A stretch of 64,000 bases of DNA from Pedobacter cryoconitis. GTDB lineage: Bacteria; Bacteroidota; Bacteroidia; Sphingobacteriales; Sphingobacteriaceae. The notes under the pieces are model-generated. The model saw only the letters and a program-made list of their open reading frames with translations, did not search any database and was not told where the DNA came from. The position numbers and the translations under genes are program-made. Shown here one piece after another: positions 26,845-36,347 of this stretch (position 1 is the first letter of the stretch; the number at the start of each line of letters is the position of its first letter). The DNA lies in NCBI RefSeq assembly GCF_014200595.1, contig NZ_JACHCG010000001.1, positions 620,001 through 684,000 of the forward strand, given 5' to 3'.

Positions 26845-27810
26845 ATGAAGCTTAGTGCTTACTGTGATTGTTATACCGATAACTCTTATTTTCTTTTTAA
26901 TAAAAAAAATCACATTACTTTTTTCAATATTCATTCCATAGAAAAAATAGGGTATTTTTTAGCCAAAAATCCCACTATTGGGGAATCTTTTGTGGAAATC
27001 ATTTCACAAAAGTATGAACGGACGTTCTCTAAACTTGTGGCAGAGTGCTTTGAAGGGAAGGTTTTCAGTATAGAAAAGCGGTTAAAAGTGAAAGATATGG
27101 ATGATGTGTTGCTACAGATCGTCCTGACGCCTGTTTTTACTGATCCTGAAAATCCTCAGGTGGCTTGTACCATTATTGACAGTAACAGAAAATCTAACCA
27201 GATGAAACTGCTGGATGAATACTCCCATCTTGCTTCACATGATCTGCGCGCCCCGATAACGAATATCTTAAGTCTGTCGAGCCTGATGAATTTTCCGGAT
27301 ATGGAATCGTTTGATACCAGCAAGATCAAAGAATTACTGAGAGATATTAATTTCCAGGCAGAAAAGCTGGATGATATTATTAAAATGCTCAACAGCCTGA
27401 TCAATAAAGAACATGAGGCTGATGATTTTATCGCAGAATCTACCAAAATAGATTCCAAACATATTATGCTGATTGATGATGACTCGCTGACCAATAAGCT
27501 GCATCATATGATCATTACCAAACACAACAAAAATAAAAGGGTAGTACAGTTTGGGAGTTCAATACGCGCACTTGATTATCTGAAGGAAAATAAGCCTGAT
27601 TTAATTCTACTTGACCTGAACATGCCGGAGATAGATGGCTGGACGTTTTTAAAGCTCCTGGAGGAACAAAAGCCAGAGGTTGACGTAGTTATCATCTCTT
27701 CTACAATTGATCCCGCAGAACGGACCAGAGCACAGTCCTACAGGTCAGTTAAGGATTTCCTGACGAAACCCTTAACCTATGAAAAAATTAAACACCTGGT
27801 AGACAACTAG
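26845..27810 (+). CDS. PAS-HisKA-receiver protein without a histidine-kinase ATPase domain
   Basis: 321 residues. An N-terminal PAS-like sensor (about 15-115) is followed by a HisKA dimerisation/phosphoacceptor helix with the H-box SHDLRAPITN (His132). After a short linker comes a complete receiver domain (about 205-320) with acidic pocket Asp211-213, phosphoacceptor Asp257 in LLDLNMP, and Lys308. No N, G1 or G2 box of an ATP-binding domain is present and no gap large enough for one exists. It therefore cannot phosphorylate itself as an ordinary kinase does and may act as a phospho-relay intermediate. No signal peptide; cytosolic. It is a single gene divergent from the XRE regulator. Confidence 0.8.
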   Translation: MKLSAYCDCYTDNSYFLFNKKNHITFFNIHSIEKIGYFLAKNPTIGESFVEIISQKYERTFSKLVAECFEGKVFSIEKRLKVKDMDDVLLQIVLTPVFTDPENPQVACTIIDSNRKSNQMKLLDEYSHLASHDLRAPITNILSLSSLMNFPDMESFDTSKIKELLRDINFQAEKLDDIIKMLNSLINKEHEADDFIAESTKIDSKHIMLIDDDSLTNKLHHMIITKHNKNKRVVQFGSSIRALDYLKENKPDLILLDLNMPEIDGWTFLKLLEEQKPEVDVVIISSTIDPAERTRAQSYRSVKDFLTKPLTYEKIKHLVDN

Positions 27811-27826
27811 TACCAGCATGCAAATA

Positions 27827-28795
27827 TTAGTGTTCTCTATCAAGCAGTGATTCGGCAAGCTGGATCAGTTTATTCTTTTTAGCTGGCTCAGTACTTACTT
27901 TTTCCAATGCTGTAAAAGCAATGTCAAGGCTGCGTTTCATTTCAGTAACTGCAATTTTCCTGATGTTGTAACTGTTATATAAGTTTGTAATCGCTTCAAT
28001 TTTTGCAGGGTAAGCTGTATTTGAAGATTGTGATTCCAGGAAAGCCAGGTCATTGCTGTTAGCCAATTCTTTCAATTTAAGCAAAAGGAAGGTTTGTTTG
28101 TTGGAAATAATATCGCCGCCTACTTGTTTGCCAAATTTAACAGGATCACCGTAAACATCAAGGATATCATCCTGCAACTGGAAGGCGATACCAAAATTTT
28201 CACCAAAATCATAAAGATGTTCAGCATCCTGCTCACTTGCACCACCTACAATTGCACCGAGTTTCATCGCCCCGCCTACCAGTACTGCCGTTTTTAAACG
28301 GATCATATTGATGTATTCCAGGATACTCACGTCAGTCCGCTGTTCGAATTCCATATCCAATTGCTGACCTTCACAAACTCCCTGTGCGGTAGCATTGAAA
28401 CAATGCAAAGCTTTTTTAAGAATGCTGGCATCCAGATTTGTCAAATGTTTGTTGGCTTCAACCATCATCACATCGCCACTCAGGATCGCGTTATTTACAC
28501 CCCATTTAATATGAACTGTATCCTGACCTCTGCGTAAAGGAGCGTTGTCCATAATATCATCATGGATCAGCGTAAAATTATGGAAGGTTTCAATTGCCAG
28601 CGCTGCCTCTATTGCTTCGGTGGCATCAGTGTTAAACAATTCACTGGAAAGTAAAAGCAATACCGGTCTGATCCGTTTGCCGCCAAGGCGCATAATATAG
28701 CTTATTGGCTCGTATAACCTGGAAGGAATCTCTGGATATTCGACCTTTTTGATCGCTGTTTCAATTAATTGTTGTAACTCAAAAATGGTATGCAT
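27827..28795 (-). CDS. Polyprenyl (isoprenyl diphosphate) synthase
   Basis: 322 residues with both aspartate-rich motifs: the first in TLIHDDIMDNAPLRRG and the second in FQLQDDILDVYGD, plus the diphosphate-binding GGKRIRP near residue 33. It condenses isopentenyl diphosphate with allylic primers. A Phe sits at position -5 before the first DDxxD, which in this family tends to limit chain length, so a geranylgeranyl or farnesyl product is plausible. It is the last gene of a unit with rnr and the gene between, overlapping its neighbour by one base (TAATG). Confidence 0.93.
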   Translation of the reverse strand: MHTIFELQQLIETAIKKVEYPEIPSRLYEPISYIMRLGGKRIRPVLLLLSSELFNTDATEAIEAALAIETFHNFTLIHDDIMDNAPLRRGQDTVHIKWGVNNAILSGDVMMVEANKHLTNLDASILKKALHCFNATAQGVCEGQQLDMEFEQRTDVSILEYINMIRLKTAVLVGGAMKLGAIVGGASEQDAEHLYDFGENFGIAFQLQDDILDVYGDPVKFGKQVGGDIISNKQTFLLLKLKELANSNDLAFLESQSSNTAYPAKIEAITNLYNSYNIRKIAVTEMKRSLDIAFTALEKVSTEPAKKNKLIQLAESLLDREH

Positions 28796-29961
28796 TATTT
28801 TCTTAATGTGGTGTTTTTTTCTAAAATTTCTATTGCTGCCTGTTCCTTTGCGGTTCTTTTAATCCCCGGATTCTTTTTCCAGAAATCTTCATTATAGGTC
28901 ATTGCTTTGACCAGGTTACTATCATTTATCTTCAAACTTACTTCTTCCAGCTTACTTTGATCTATAGTATCGTCATCAGTCATATACAAGGTGGAATAAA
29001 GATCGGTATCCTGCACGCCCAGACCCATCATTTTTAATCTGTTCGAAGTGTTAAAAACTGAATAGTCCAGTACATTGTCCCCCTGTTTATTCAATCTGTA
29101 CTGTGCGATAAATGCGGTTTCTTTGTTTTTAATACTTACAGGCCCATTACTCTTAAAGAACATGCCTTTAATTACTCCTTCAATTTTGAGTACATTGCTG
29201 GTGACGGTATTCACATAATAAGCCCCCTCAAATCTTTTCTCTTTGAGTGCCCGTTTAGGCGTACAGATAATCTTTGCAATCTCTTCTCCATCCTGGAGAT
29301 AAGTACCTGCAAGTTTAAAAGTATAAAGGGAATCTACTTTCCTTAAAAGTGGTTTTTTATGGAATGAATTGGCCAGATAACCGGAAAATATGAAGGAGAA
29401 GAAACTTGTATTGGTATAGGATATCCCTTTTTGACCCTGGAGATGACGTGCTTCTGTAGGATGCCAGCCAATCAGCCCATAGGGTTTCCATTCTGCATCC
29501 ATCCAGATCTCATTCAGGTATACTGGTTCGTTAGCTTCATAAGCGATTTGTCTTAAGAAAGCTTTACCAAAATTGGAATTATTATAAGTTTTAAGTGCCT
29601 TGTCTGTTGCATCCTGCATAATAGCCGTTGCCGGATTTCCAACCGTCACTTCTTTTAAAGTCATCACCTGCGGATCAAGCGCTATTTTCAATTGCCCATC
29701 CGCAGTTTTAACTTCAAAGCTGCCACCGGCATAGTTCAGGTGAGTAATCAGCAGGGTAACAGGTAATGAGGCAACGGTAAGATCGAACTCACCGTTGCTG
29801 TTGGTTAAAGTACTTTTCTGATTTTTAACTTGTACAGTCGCAAAAACAACAGGGGTACCTGTGTTTTTTTCTACTACAATACCTGAAATCCTTTGCTGCG
29901 CTAAAACACAGACAGAAGAAAACAGGAGTAATAAAAAGAGAACAGCGCCTGATTTATACAT
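28795..29961 (-). CDS. Exported protein with an N-terminal carboxypeptidase regulatory-like domain
   Basis: 388 residues from the ATG at 29961 (MYKSGAVLFLLLLF), chosen because the alternative at 29994 would place eleven charged and aromatic residues before the signal peptide. After cleavage near VLAQ comes a carboxypeptidase-D regulatory-like beta-sandwich (about 25-100) with the NGEFDL motif seen in SusC and TonB proteins. The remainder is a beta-rich domain of unknown function that carries no barrel or protease motif. It lies in the rnr-to-polyprenyl synthase unit and is a periplasmic or outer-membrane candidate. Confidence 0.7.
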   Translation of the reverse strand: MYKSGAVLFLLLLFSSVCVLAQQRISGIVVEKNTGTPVVFATVQVKNQKSTLTNSNGEFDLTVASLPVTLLITHLNYAGGSFEVKTADGQLKIALDPQVMTLKEVTVGNPATAIMQDATDKALKTYNNSNFGKAFLRQIAYEANEPVYLNEIWMDAEWKPYGLIGWHPTEARHLQGQKGISYTNTSFFSFIFSGYLANSFHKKPLLRKVDSLYTFKLAGTYLQDGEEIAKIICTPKRALKEKRFEGAYYVNTVTSNVLKIEGVIKGMFFKSNGPVSIKNKETAFIAQYRLNKQGDNVLDYSVFNTSNRLKMMGLGVQDTDLYSTLYMTDDDTIDQSKLEEVSLKINDSNLVKAMTYNEDFWKKNPGIKRTAKEQAAIEILEKNTTLRK

Positions 29962-29968
29962 GTTATCT

Positions 29969-32101
29969 TTAATCCTGTACCAGTGAAAAGTCAATTTGAC
30001 GTTTAGACAGGTCTACTCTTTTTACTTTCACTTTGACTTCGTCACCTAATTGATATTTCTTTTTCTTGCGCTGACCTACTATACAGTAGTTTTTCTCGTC
30101 CAGTACATAAAAATCATCGGCTATATCTTTTAGCCTGATCATTCCTTCACATTTGTTCTCGATCAGTTCTACGTACATTCCCCATTCAGTAACGCCAGAA
30201 ATGATTCCCATAAAGAGCTTACCTACATTTTCTTCCAGATATTCTACCTGTTTGTATTTAATAGAAGCACGCTCTGCATCAGCAGCACGTTTTTCCATGG
30301 CAGAAGAATGGGAAGCAGCAGTTTCGTATTCATCTTCATTGGCAGAGCGTTCTCCATTAAGATAGGCAGCCAGCAGGCGATGAACCATTACATCAGGGTA
30401 ACGGCGGATCGGAGAGGTAAAGTGAGTATAATGGTCAAAAGCCAATCCATAATGGCTTGTTTTTTTAGTCGTATATACTGCTTTGGCCATCGAACGGATA
30501 GCTAGCTGTGTTAATACGTTTTGTTCTTTCTTGCCTTCCACATCTTCCATCAGGAAATTAAGTGATTTGGCAATATCCTTATCAGATTTCATGTTGATTT
30601 TATAACCAAAACGAGCAGCAAATAAAGCAAAGTTGCCCAGGTTTTCCAGGTTTGGAGAATCATGAGAGCGGTAGACGAAAGTATATTTAGCCTTTCCTTT
30701 ACCTTTTTTAGCAATAAATTCAGCTACTTTTTTATTGGCCAGCAACATAAAGTCTTCAATCAGTTTATGGGCATCCTTACGTTCCTTCACGTAAACACCA
30801 ACTGGTTTTCCATTTTCATCCAGTCTGAATTTCACTTCAGTACTTTCAAAACTTATCGCACCATTTTTAAACTTCCGGTCTCTTAAAATATAAGCAAGCT
30901 CGTTCAGCTTCAGGATTTCCTGCGCATAATCGCCTTCTTTATTTTCTATAACTTCCTGAGCTTCCTCATAACTGAAACGTCTGTCGGAGTGAATCACAGT
31001 TCTTCCGAACCATTCTTCTACTACATTAGCTGCTTCGTCCAGTTCAAAAACAGCCGCAAAGCAAAGTTTATCTTCGTTTGGACGAAGTGAGCAAACACCG
31101 TTACTTAATCTTTCAGGAAGCATAGGGATTACCCGGTCTACCAGGTAAACAGAAGTCGCTCTTGAATAAGCTTCTTTATCTAAATACGTTTTAGGCTGTA
31201 CATAATGCGAAACATCCGCAATGTGTACCCCAACTTCATAATTGCCGTTTGGTAGTTTTTTGAAGGATATCGCATCATCAAAGTCTTTTGCGTCTGCCGG
31301 GTCAATGGTAAAGGTCACCGTATCGCGGAAGTCGCGGCGGTTTTTCAATTCCTCTTCGGTAATGGCCTCCGGAATTTCATTGGCTTCTTTCTCTACCTCA
31401 GGAGGGAAAGACAATGGAAAACCATATTGCGCAAGGATCGCATTCATTTCTGTGTTATTCTCTCCTTGAGTACCCAGAATATTGATGATTTTTCCAATAG
31501 GGTTTTTTGCACCTTCTGGCCAATCGGTAATCGCTACCTGTACTTTTTGTCCGTTTTTGGCCCCATCAAGGTCACTTAAAGGTACAAAAATATCATGCAG
31601 CATTTTCTTGTCGTCGATCGTGACGAATGCAAAACGATCAGATATTTTGATTACACCTATAAAATCAGTTTTTAAGCGTTGTATAATTTCAACGACTTCA
31701 CCCTCATTTTTTCTGCCTCTTTTTTTAGCGTAGATATAAACTTTTACTTTATCGCCGTTAAGTGCGTTATGCAGTTTACGGGCCGATACGAACACGTCTT
31801 TTTCAAACTCATCATCAGGAACGATAAAAGCTGCGCCATCGGCAGTCATATCTACTTTTCCGGTGATAAAGGTCTTTAAATCTTTAAGCTTGAATTTTCC
31901 TTTTTCAGGTTCTGAAAAAACACCTTTTTGTGCTTGTTCTTTCAGGATCTCCAAAATGGTTTCCCTTGCTTCTTCATCTTTTATGTTGAGTTTGGCTGAA
32001 ACCTGTTTATAATTCAAGGCTTCATTATTGCTATTCTCTAAAACATCACTGATTAACTGAGTTAAGACGAGTTTTATTTGAGAAGATTTCTTTTTTGCCA
32101 T
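29969..32101 (-). CDS. rnr: Ribonuclease R
   Basis: 710 residues with the RNase II/R architecture: an N-terminal winged-helix segment, cold-shock domains (about 75-225), the RNB catalytic domain with the metal-binding aspartates in TFTIDPADAKDFDDAISF near residue 255, and a C-terminal S1 domain (FMGIISGVTEWGMYVELIE). It degrades structured RNA 3' to 5' in the cytosol. It is the first gene of the minus-strand unit that includes the exported protein and the polyprenyl synthase, and is separated from the divergent MscS gene by about 190 bp. Confidence 0.95.
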   Translation of the reverse strand: MAKKKSSQIKLVLTQLISDVLENSNNEALNYKQVSAKLNIKDEEARETILEILKEQAQKGVFSEPEKGKFKLKDLKTFITGKVDMTADGAAFIVPDDEFEKDVFVSARKLHNALNGDKVKVYIYAKKRGRKNEGEVVEIIQRLKTDFIGVIKISDRFAFVTIDDKKMLHDIFVPLSDLDGAKNGQKVQVAITDWPEGAKNPIGKIINILGTQGENNTEMNAILAQYGFPLSFPPEVEKEANEIPEAITEEELKNRRDFRDTVTFTIDPADAKDFDDAISFKKLPNGNYEVGVHIADVSHYVQPKTYLDKEAYSRATSVYLVDRVIPMLPERLSNGVCSLRPNEDKLCFAAVFELDEAANVVEEWFGRTVIHSDRRFSYEEAQEVIENKEGDYAQEILKLNELAYILRDRKFKNGAISFESTEVKFRLDENGKPVGVYVKERKDAHKLIEDFMLLANKKVAEFIAKKGKGKAKYTFVYRSHDSPNLENLGNFALFAARFGYKINMKSDKDIAKSLNFLMEDVEGKKEQNVLTQLAIRSMAKAVYTTKKTSHYGLAFDHYTHFTSPIRRYPDVMVHRLLAAYLNGERSANEDEYETAASHSSAMEKRAADAERASIKYKQVEYLEENVGKLFMGIISGVTEWGMYVELIENKCEGMIRLKDIADDFYVLDEKNYCIVGQRKKKKYQLGDEVKVKVKRVDLSKRQIDFSLVQD

Positions 32102-32293
32102 AGTATATTTGTCAATATTCCGAAGGTAACACTTTGAAATGATTTATGAAGCCTTAAGGCCTATAAATCCAATATTAAAGGCCTTAAAACGTATTGGGGA
32201 TTTGTATAATTGTAATTTTTACCGGAGCTTAGGGACAGTTCAAATTCGGGTGACTAATATTAAAATTGGTCTGATCACAGGAGAAAATTTAAA

Positions 32294-33178
32294 ATGATAG
32301 AAGAAAAACAGCGGAGTACAAGAAAGGAATTTCTGATGATTATCATTAAGACTATCATTCTTTTTGCGCTGGCGTATTTCGAAACTTATCAGCCGGTAAT
32401 GTTTACTGATTTCCCTTTTATAGCATTAACTGCGCATGCATTTATGGTATTTCTCGGGCCCAGCGTTGCGGTTTCATTTCTCCGCCTGGTTGTTATTTAC
32501 TGGTATATTAAAAAACATCGCTTTAAGTCTACAATCAAGGATAACTTTATTTTAGGCATTAACAGGATCGTTTCTATTCTCAATACCGTATTCGGGGTAA
32601 TTGCGGTCATGATCTGGATGGGGATTAAACCTCTTGAATTCTTAACTAGTATTACGATTGTGGCGGCTGCGATTGCAGTTACTTTTAAGGATTATATTAC
32701 CAATATGATCAATGGACTGATCATTATGTTTTCAGATCGTTTATCACTGGGTGATCATATCCGTGTCAATGATAACGAAGGCAAGATACTGGACATCACT
32801 TTGATTAATATGATCCTTCAGAATGAGGATAATGATATGGTAATTATTCCCAACTCTGTGGTATTCAGCTCTGTTATTATCAACCAGTCTAAACAGAATA
32901 TCAAGAAATTAAGTATAGAGTTTGAAATGGCACTGCATTTTGGATATACACCTGATTTCCTGGAAAAACATTTATACCGGGCCTTGGATAGTTTTAAAGA
33001 CAATATTGTGTCCAGTGGACTGACCATCAAAACGCTGGGTATTACTAAAGATATTGCCAGGTTTAAAGCGCAGGTATTATTGAATAACTATGATAAACTC
33101 AAAGAAAGAGAAATCAGGCGAGTTTTGAATACCACGATTATTAAATTGACTGTACCAAAACAGGAATTACCTGACTAA
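32294..33178 (+). CDS. MscS-family mechanosensitive ion channel
   Basis: 294 residues with about four membrane helices in the first 145 residues, then the conserved pore-to-beta-domain segment (AAAIAVTFKDYITNMINGLIIMFSDRLSLGDHIRV) and the beta-domain motif DMVIIPNSV, typical of MscS. It would open on hypo-osmotic shock in the inner membrane. Its last 12 nt overlap the 3' end of the convergent ABC gene. Confidence 0.9.
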   Translation: MIEEKQRSTRKEFLMIIIKTIILFALAYFETYQPVMFTDFPFIALTAHAFMVFLGPSVAVSFLRLVVIYWYIKKHRFKSTIKDNFILGINRIVSILNTVFGVIAVMIWMGIKPLEFLTSITIVAAAIAVTFKDYITNMINGLIIMFSDRLSLGDHIRVNDNEGKILDITLINMILQNEDNDMVIIPNSVVFSSVIINQSKQNIKKLSIEFEMALHFGYTPDFLEKHLYRALDSFKDNIVSSGLTIKTLGITKDIARFKAQVLLNNYDKLKEREIRRVLNTTIIKLTVPKQELPD

Positions 33179-34885
33179 GCTTAATTTACCCGGGATTGCT
33201 GCGATTAGTTTTTGCGTATAAGCAGTTTGCGGATGTTCATAAATAACCTCCGGAAAATCTTCTTCCTCTATTTTTCCTTTATTCATGACAATCATTCTAT
33301 CTGACAGATGTTTAACAACAGCAAGATCATGAGAAATGAAGATATAAGTCAAGCCCATTTCCTGCTGTAATCTTCTGAGTAAATTTAATACCTGAGCCTG
33401 TACAGAAACATCCAGTGCAGAAACAGATTCATCACATATAATCAGTTTAGGCTGAAGAGCGAGGGCACGCGCAATGACTATACGCTGCCGCTGACCTCCT
33501 GAAAACTCGTGAGGATAACGGTTAAAATGTTCGGGTTTCAGATCTACGAGTTCCAGCAAATGCTGTACATGTGCTTTGCGTTCAGCATTGCTGTTAAATA
33601 CGTTATGAACCTGTAATGGTTCCATTAATGCGTTTCCGACTGTAAGCTGTGAATTTAAGGAAGAATAAGGATCCTGAAAAATGAGTTGGATATCTTTTCT
33701 CAATGTGCGGAGCTTTTCCTTTTTTAAATGCGTAATGTCTTGTCCAGCAAATGAAATTGATCCGGAAGAAGGTTCTATCAGGCGGAGAATTGTTCTGCCC
33801 AGCGTAGTTTTACCACAACCTGATTCACCAACCAGGCCCAGCGTTTCTCCGGGATATAGTTTGAAGCTGACATCATCAACTGCTTTAACCACGTCTTCCG
33901 AAGATCCGAATAATCCATTTCTGACCGGAAACCAGGTACAAAGATTTTTTACTTCAAGCAGGGGAGGTGTATCATATAAAACTGCTCTTCTGCTGTCAAT
34001 TTCCTGTTGCGTGTAACTGTTTATGGCTAATAAATGTGCAATTGGCTGATCCGTACCTTGTTTTAAAAAATCGGCTACTACCGGCAGTTTTTTTAAGCGG
34101 TATAAAGGGGAAGGCCTGCAAGCCAGCAAACCTTTGGTATAAGGGTGTTTTGGCTGTTTAAATAGTTGTTCTACAGAGCCTTGTTCCACAATCGTTCCTT
34201 TGTACATCACGGCAACATCATCAGCAATTTCACTGATCACAGCCAGATCATGGGAGATAAAAATCATCCCCATATTCCGTTCTTCCTTTATCTTTAACAG
34301 TAATTGCAGGATCGTTTGCTGTACTGTCACATCCAGCGCTGTAGTGGGTTCATCGGCAATCAGAAATTCAGGGTTGCAACTTAAAGCCATTGCAATCATT
34401 ACCCTTTGTTTTTGTCCTCCTGAAAGCTGATGGGGATAAGTATCGAAAATAGTCTCCGGGCGGGGAAGCTGTACTTCTTTGAAAAGTTCATTTGTTTTTT
34501 CTTTTGCAGCTTGTTTACTCAGCTTCTGATGCAGCATAATAGCTTCCTGAACCTGATCGCCACAAGTGAAAACAGGATTCAGTGAGGTCATGGGTTCCTG
34601 AAAGATCATGGCAATTTTATTGCCCCTGTACGTATTCATTTCCTTATCAGATAAGGAAAGCAGGCTGATATCGTTGAAAAGAATATCACCACTAATTTTG
34701 GTGTACGCCGGATCATGCAAACGCATAATCGCAAATGAGGTCACAGACTTACCGGAGCCGGATTCGCCAACTATCCCTAAAACCCGCCCTCTTTCAGCTG
34801 TGAAGCTGATCTGGTTAACCGCGGTTTGCCAGGAGCGGTCTTCCTGATTAAAAAACTGGATACTCAGATCAATTACTTTTAACAT
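33167..34885 (-). CDS. ABC transporter with two fused ATP-binding modules (oligopeptide type)
   Basis: 572 residues from the ATG at 34885 ([11 protein letters not shown]); an upstream ATG at 34942 adds 19 residues with no domain. Two complete ABC modules are present: module 1 with Walker A GESGSGKS, signature LSGGQKQR and Walker B LIADEP; module 2 with [16 protein letters not shown] and LIICDES. Both have the C-terminal oligopeptide/dipeptide extension. Fused forms of this kind (similar to YejF/GsiA) energise dipeptide or oligopeptide uptake. No permease or binding protein lies in the window, so the partners are encoded elsewhere. Confidence 0.93.
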   Translation of the reverse strand: MLKVIDLSIQFFNQEDRSWQTAVNQISFTAERGRVLGIVGESGSGKSVTSFAIMRLHDPAYTKISGDILFNDISLLSLSDKEMNTYRGNKIAMIFQEPMTSLNPVFTCGDQVQEAIMLHQKLSKQAAKEKTNELFKEVQLPRPETIFDTYPHQLSGGQKQRVMIAMALSCNPEFLIADEPTTALDVTVQQTILQLLLKIKEERNMGMIFISHDLAVISEIADDVAVMYKGTIVEQGSVEQLFKQPKHPYTKGLLACRPSPLYRLKKLPVVADFLKQGTDQPIAHLLAINSYTQQEIDSRRAVLYDTPPLLEVKNLCTWFPVRNGLFGSSEDVVKAVDDVSFKLYPGETLGLVGESGCGKTTLGRTILRLIEPSSGSISFAGQDITHLKKEKLRTLRKDIQLIFQDPYSSLNSQLTVGNALMEPLQVHNVFNSNAERKAHVQHLLELVDLKPEHFNRYPHEFSGGQRQRIVIARALALQPKLIICDESVSALDVSVQAQVLNLLRRLQQEMGLTYIFISHDLAVVKHLSDRMIVMNKGKIEEEDFPEVIYEHPQTAYTQKLIAAIPGKLSLVR

Positions 34886-35002
34886 CGAAGGTACAATATA
34901 GAGAAAATTATCCCCCAAATTAACAAGCGGTTTAAAATTCATCTAAATAAGCTTTAAACAATTTTATCATCTAAATTTAATCTGCTTCTTCGCATTTTCT
35001 GC

Positions 35003-35010
35003 TATTTTTG
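35003..35010 (+). promoter_or_regulatory. -7 box immediately upstream of the gene at 35015
   Basis: TATTTTTG matches TAnnTTTG and ends 4 nt before the ATG. If functional, the transcript would have essentially no leader. No clear -33 element is seen. Confidence 0.4.
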
Positions 35011-35014
35011 CAGA

Positions 35015-36328
35015 ATGGAAAGAGAAATTCTTGATACCAAGCGTAAAGCCCTGAATATTAATCTAAACTCTAATATTTACGGGACTTTCGCTGAGATCGG
35101 GGCGGGACAGGAAGTAGCGCGTAATTTTTTTACTGCCGGTGCGGCTTCAGGAACAGTAGCCAAAACGATGTCTGCCTATGATATGACTTTTAGTGATGCA
35201 ATCTACGGGGTTGAAGAAACCGGAAGATATGTAAGTCAATCCAGGCTGACTAAAATGCTGAACCACGAATTTGGTTTGCTGACTGAAAGATTGTATGGTG
35301 AAAAATATGAGACCAGAAGCTTCTTCGCTTTTGCAGATACAGTAACTACCCTGAATTATAATAAATCAAATGATCCGCATGGCTGGATTGGTATTAAGTT
35401 TCAGACTGAGCCTGGAGGAGAACCGAATGAGATCTTTTTCCATGTACGTTTACTGGATACCGATGCTGCACTTCAGCAAAATGTATTGGGTATAATAGGA
35501 GTGAACCTGGTTTATGCAGCTTTCTATTACCATACAGATCCAAAAAGAATGATTGAATCACTTGCGGATAACCTGACTGTAGGTTCTGTAGAGATCGATT
35601 TGATTTCTGTAAATGGCCCTGCTTTTAAAAACATCAATAATATCCTGCTGAATCTTTACCTGATTGTAAAGGATTTCTCAGATGCAGCCATTTTTGACTC
35701 CCTTGGAAACCCATGCTTACCTAAAGATCTTTTGTACAAAAAGGATATCATGATTTTGCGGACAAAATATGCGCAGAAATCATTGCCTAACTTTAGTATG
35801 TTCAACAAAGCTGTAGATCAGTTTAAAAGAACAGAAGATGTAAAGAAAGACAACCTGAGCGTTTTAATTGAGGTCTTGTTATCAAATGTTTTGACTGCTG
35901 ATGAAGAGATCCCTGAAAACATTGACCTGGAAGCAGTAGCACTAAGAGCTGAAGAATTATGTAAAACAGGTAACCTTGTGATTGTTTCCAACTTTGCAAG
36001 ACATAATAAACTAGCCAAATACCTGGACAGATGTAAGCCTAAAAGTGTAGGTATTTCAACAAACATCAATAACCTGAAGTTTGTATTCAACTCTTATAAT
36101 TTTGGTGAGAACTATTCCAGCATGCTGTTAAGTTATGTAAGCGATATGTTTACCAAAAATGTAAAATTGTTTGCTTACCCTTTCCTGGATAAAAAATCTA
36201 ATAAAGTAATTACTACTGTAAATATGCCGGTGACACCGGAAGCAAAACCGCTTTTTGACTTTCTGATCCTGAACGGATATATTACAGATATCAAAGAATA
36301 CAGTGAAACAGATGTGAAGACCGTTTAA
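35015..36328 (+). CDS. Conserved protein of unknown function (437 aa)
   Basis: A soluble protein without signal peptide. The N-terminal block (SNIYGTFAEIGAGQEVARNF, then AAGTVAKTMSAYDMTFSDAIYG with some differences) looks highly conserved. I recall long relatives being labelled nicotinate-mononucleotide adenylyltransferase or even TonB receptor in databases; neither fits, since there is no HxGH nucleotidyl-transferase motif and no barrel. The centre has a helical region and the C-terminus a mixed alpha/beta part (about 320-437). It is transcribed alone, with a hairpin at its stop codon. Confidence 0.7.
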   Translation: MEREILDTKRKALNINLNSNIYGTFAEIGAGQEVARNFFTAGAASGTVAKTMSAYDMTFSDAIYGVEETGRYVSQSRLTKMLNHEFGLLTERLYGEKYETRSFFAFADTVTTLNYNKSNDPHGWIGIKFQTEPGGEPNEIFFHVRLLDTDAALQQNVLGIIGVNLVYAAFYYHTDPKRMIESLADNLTVGSVEIDLISVNGPAFKNINNILLNLYLIVKDFSDAAIFDSLGNPCLPKDLLYKKDIMILRTKYAQKSLPNFSMFNKAVDQFKRTEDVKKDNLSVLIEVLLSNVLTADEEIPENIDLEAVALRAEELCKTGNLVIVSNFARHNKLAKYLDRCKPKSVGISTNINNLKFVFNSYNFGENYSSMLLSYVSDMFTKNVKLFAYPFLDKKSNKVITTVNMPVTPEAKPLFDFLILNGYITDIKEYSETDVKTV

Positions 36329-36337
36329 GGTCTTCAC
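36314..36337. terminator. Hairpin between convergent genes
   Basis: GTGAAGACC (36314-36322) and GGTCTTCAC (36329-36337) pair perfectly around a GTTTAA loop that contains the stop codon of the plus-strand gene. It probably ends transcription from both sides. Confidence 0.6.
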
Positions 36338-36347
36338 AAATCCTTGC

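Noticed and set aside
35015..36328. Annotation as nicotinate-nucleotide adenylyltransferase or TonB receptor.
   Set aside because: No HxGH motif, no signal peptide and no barrel strands.
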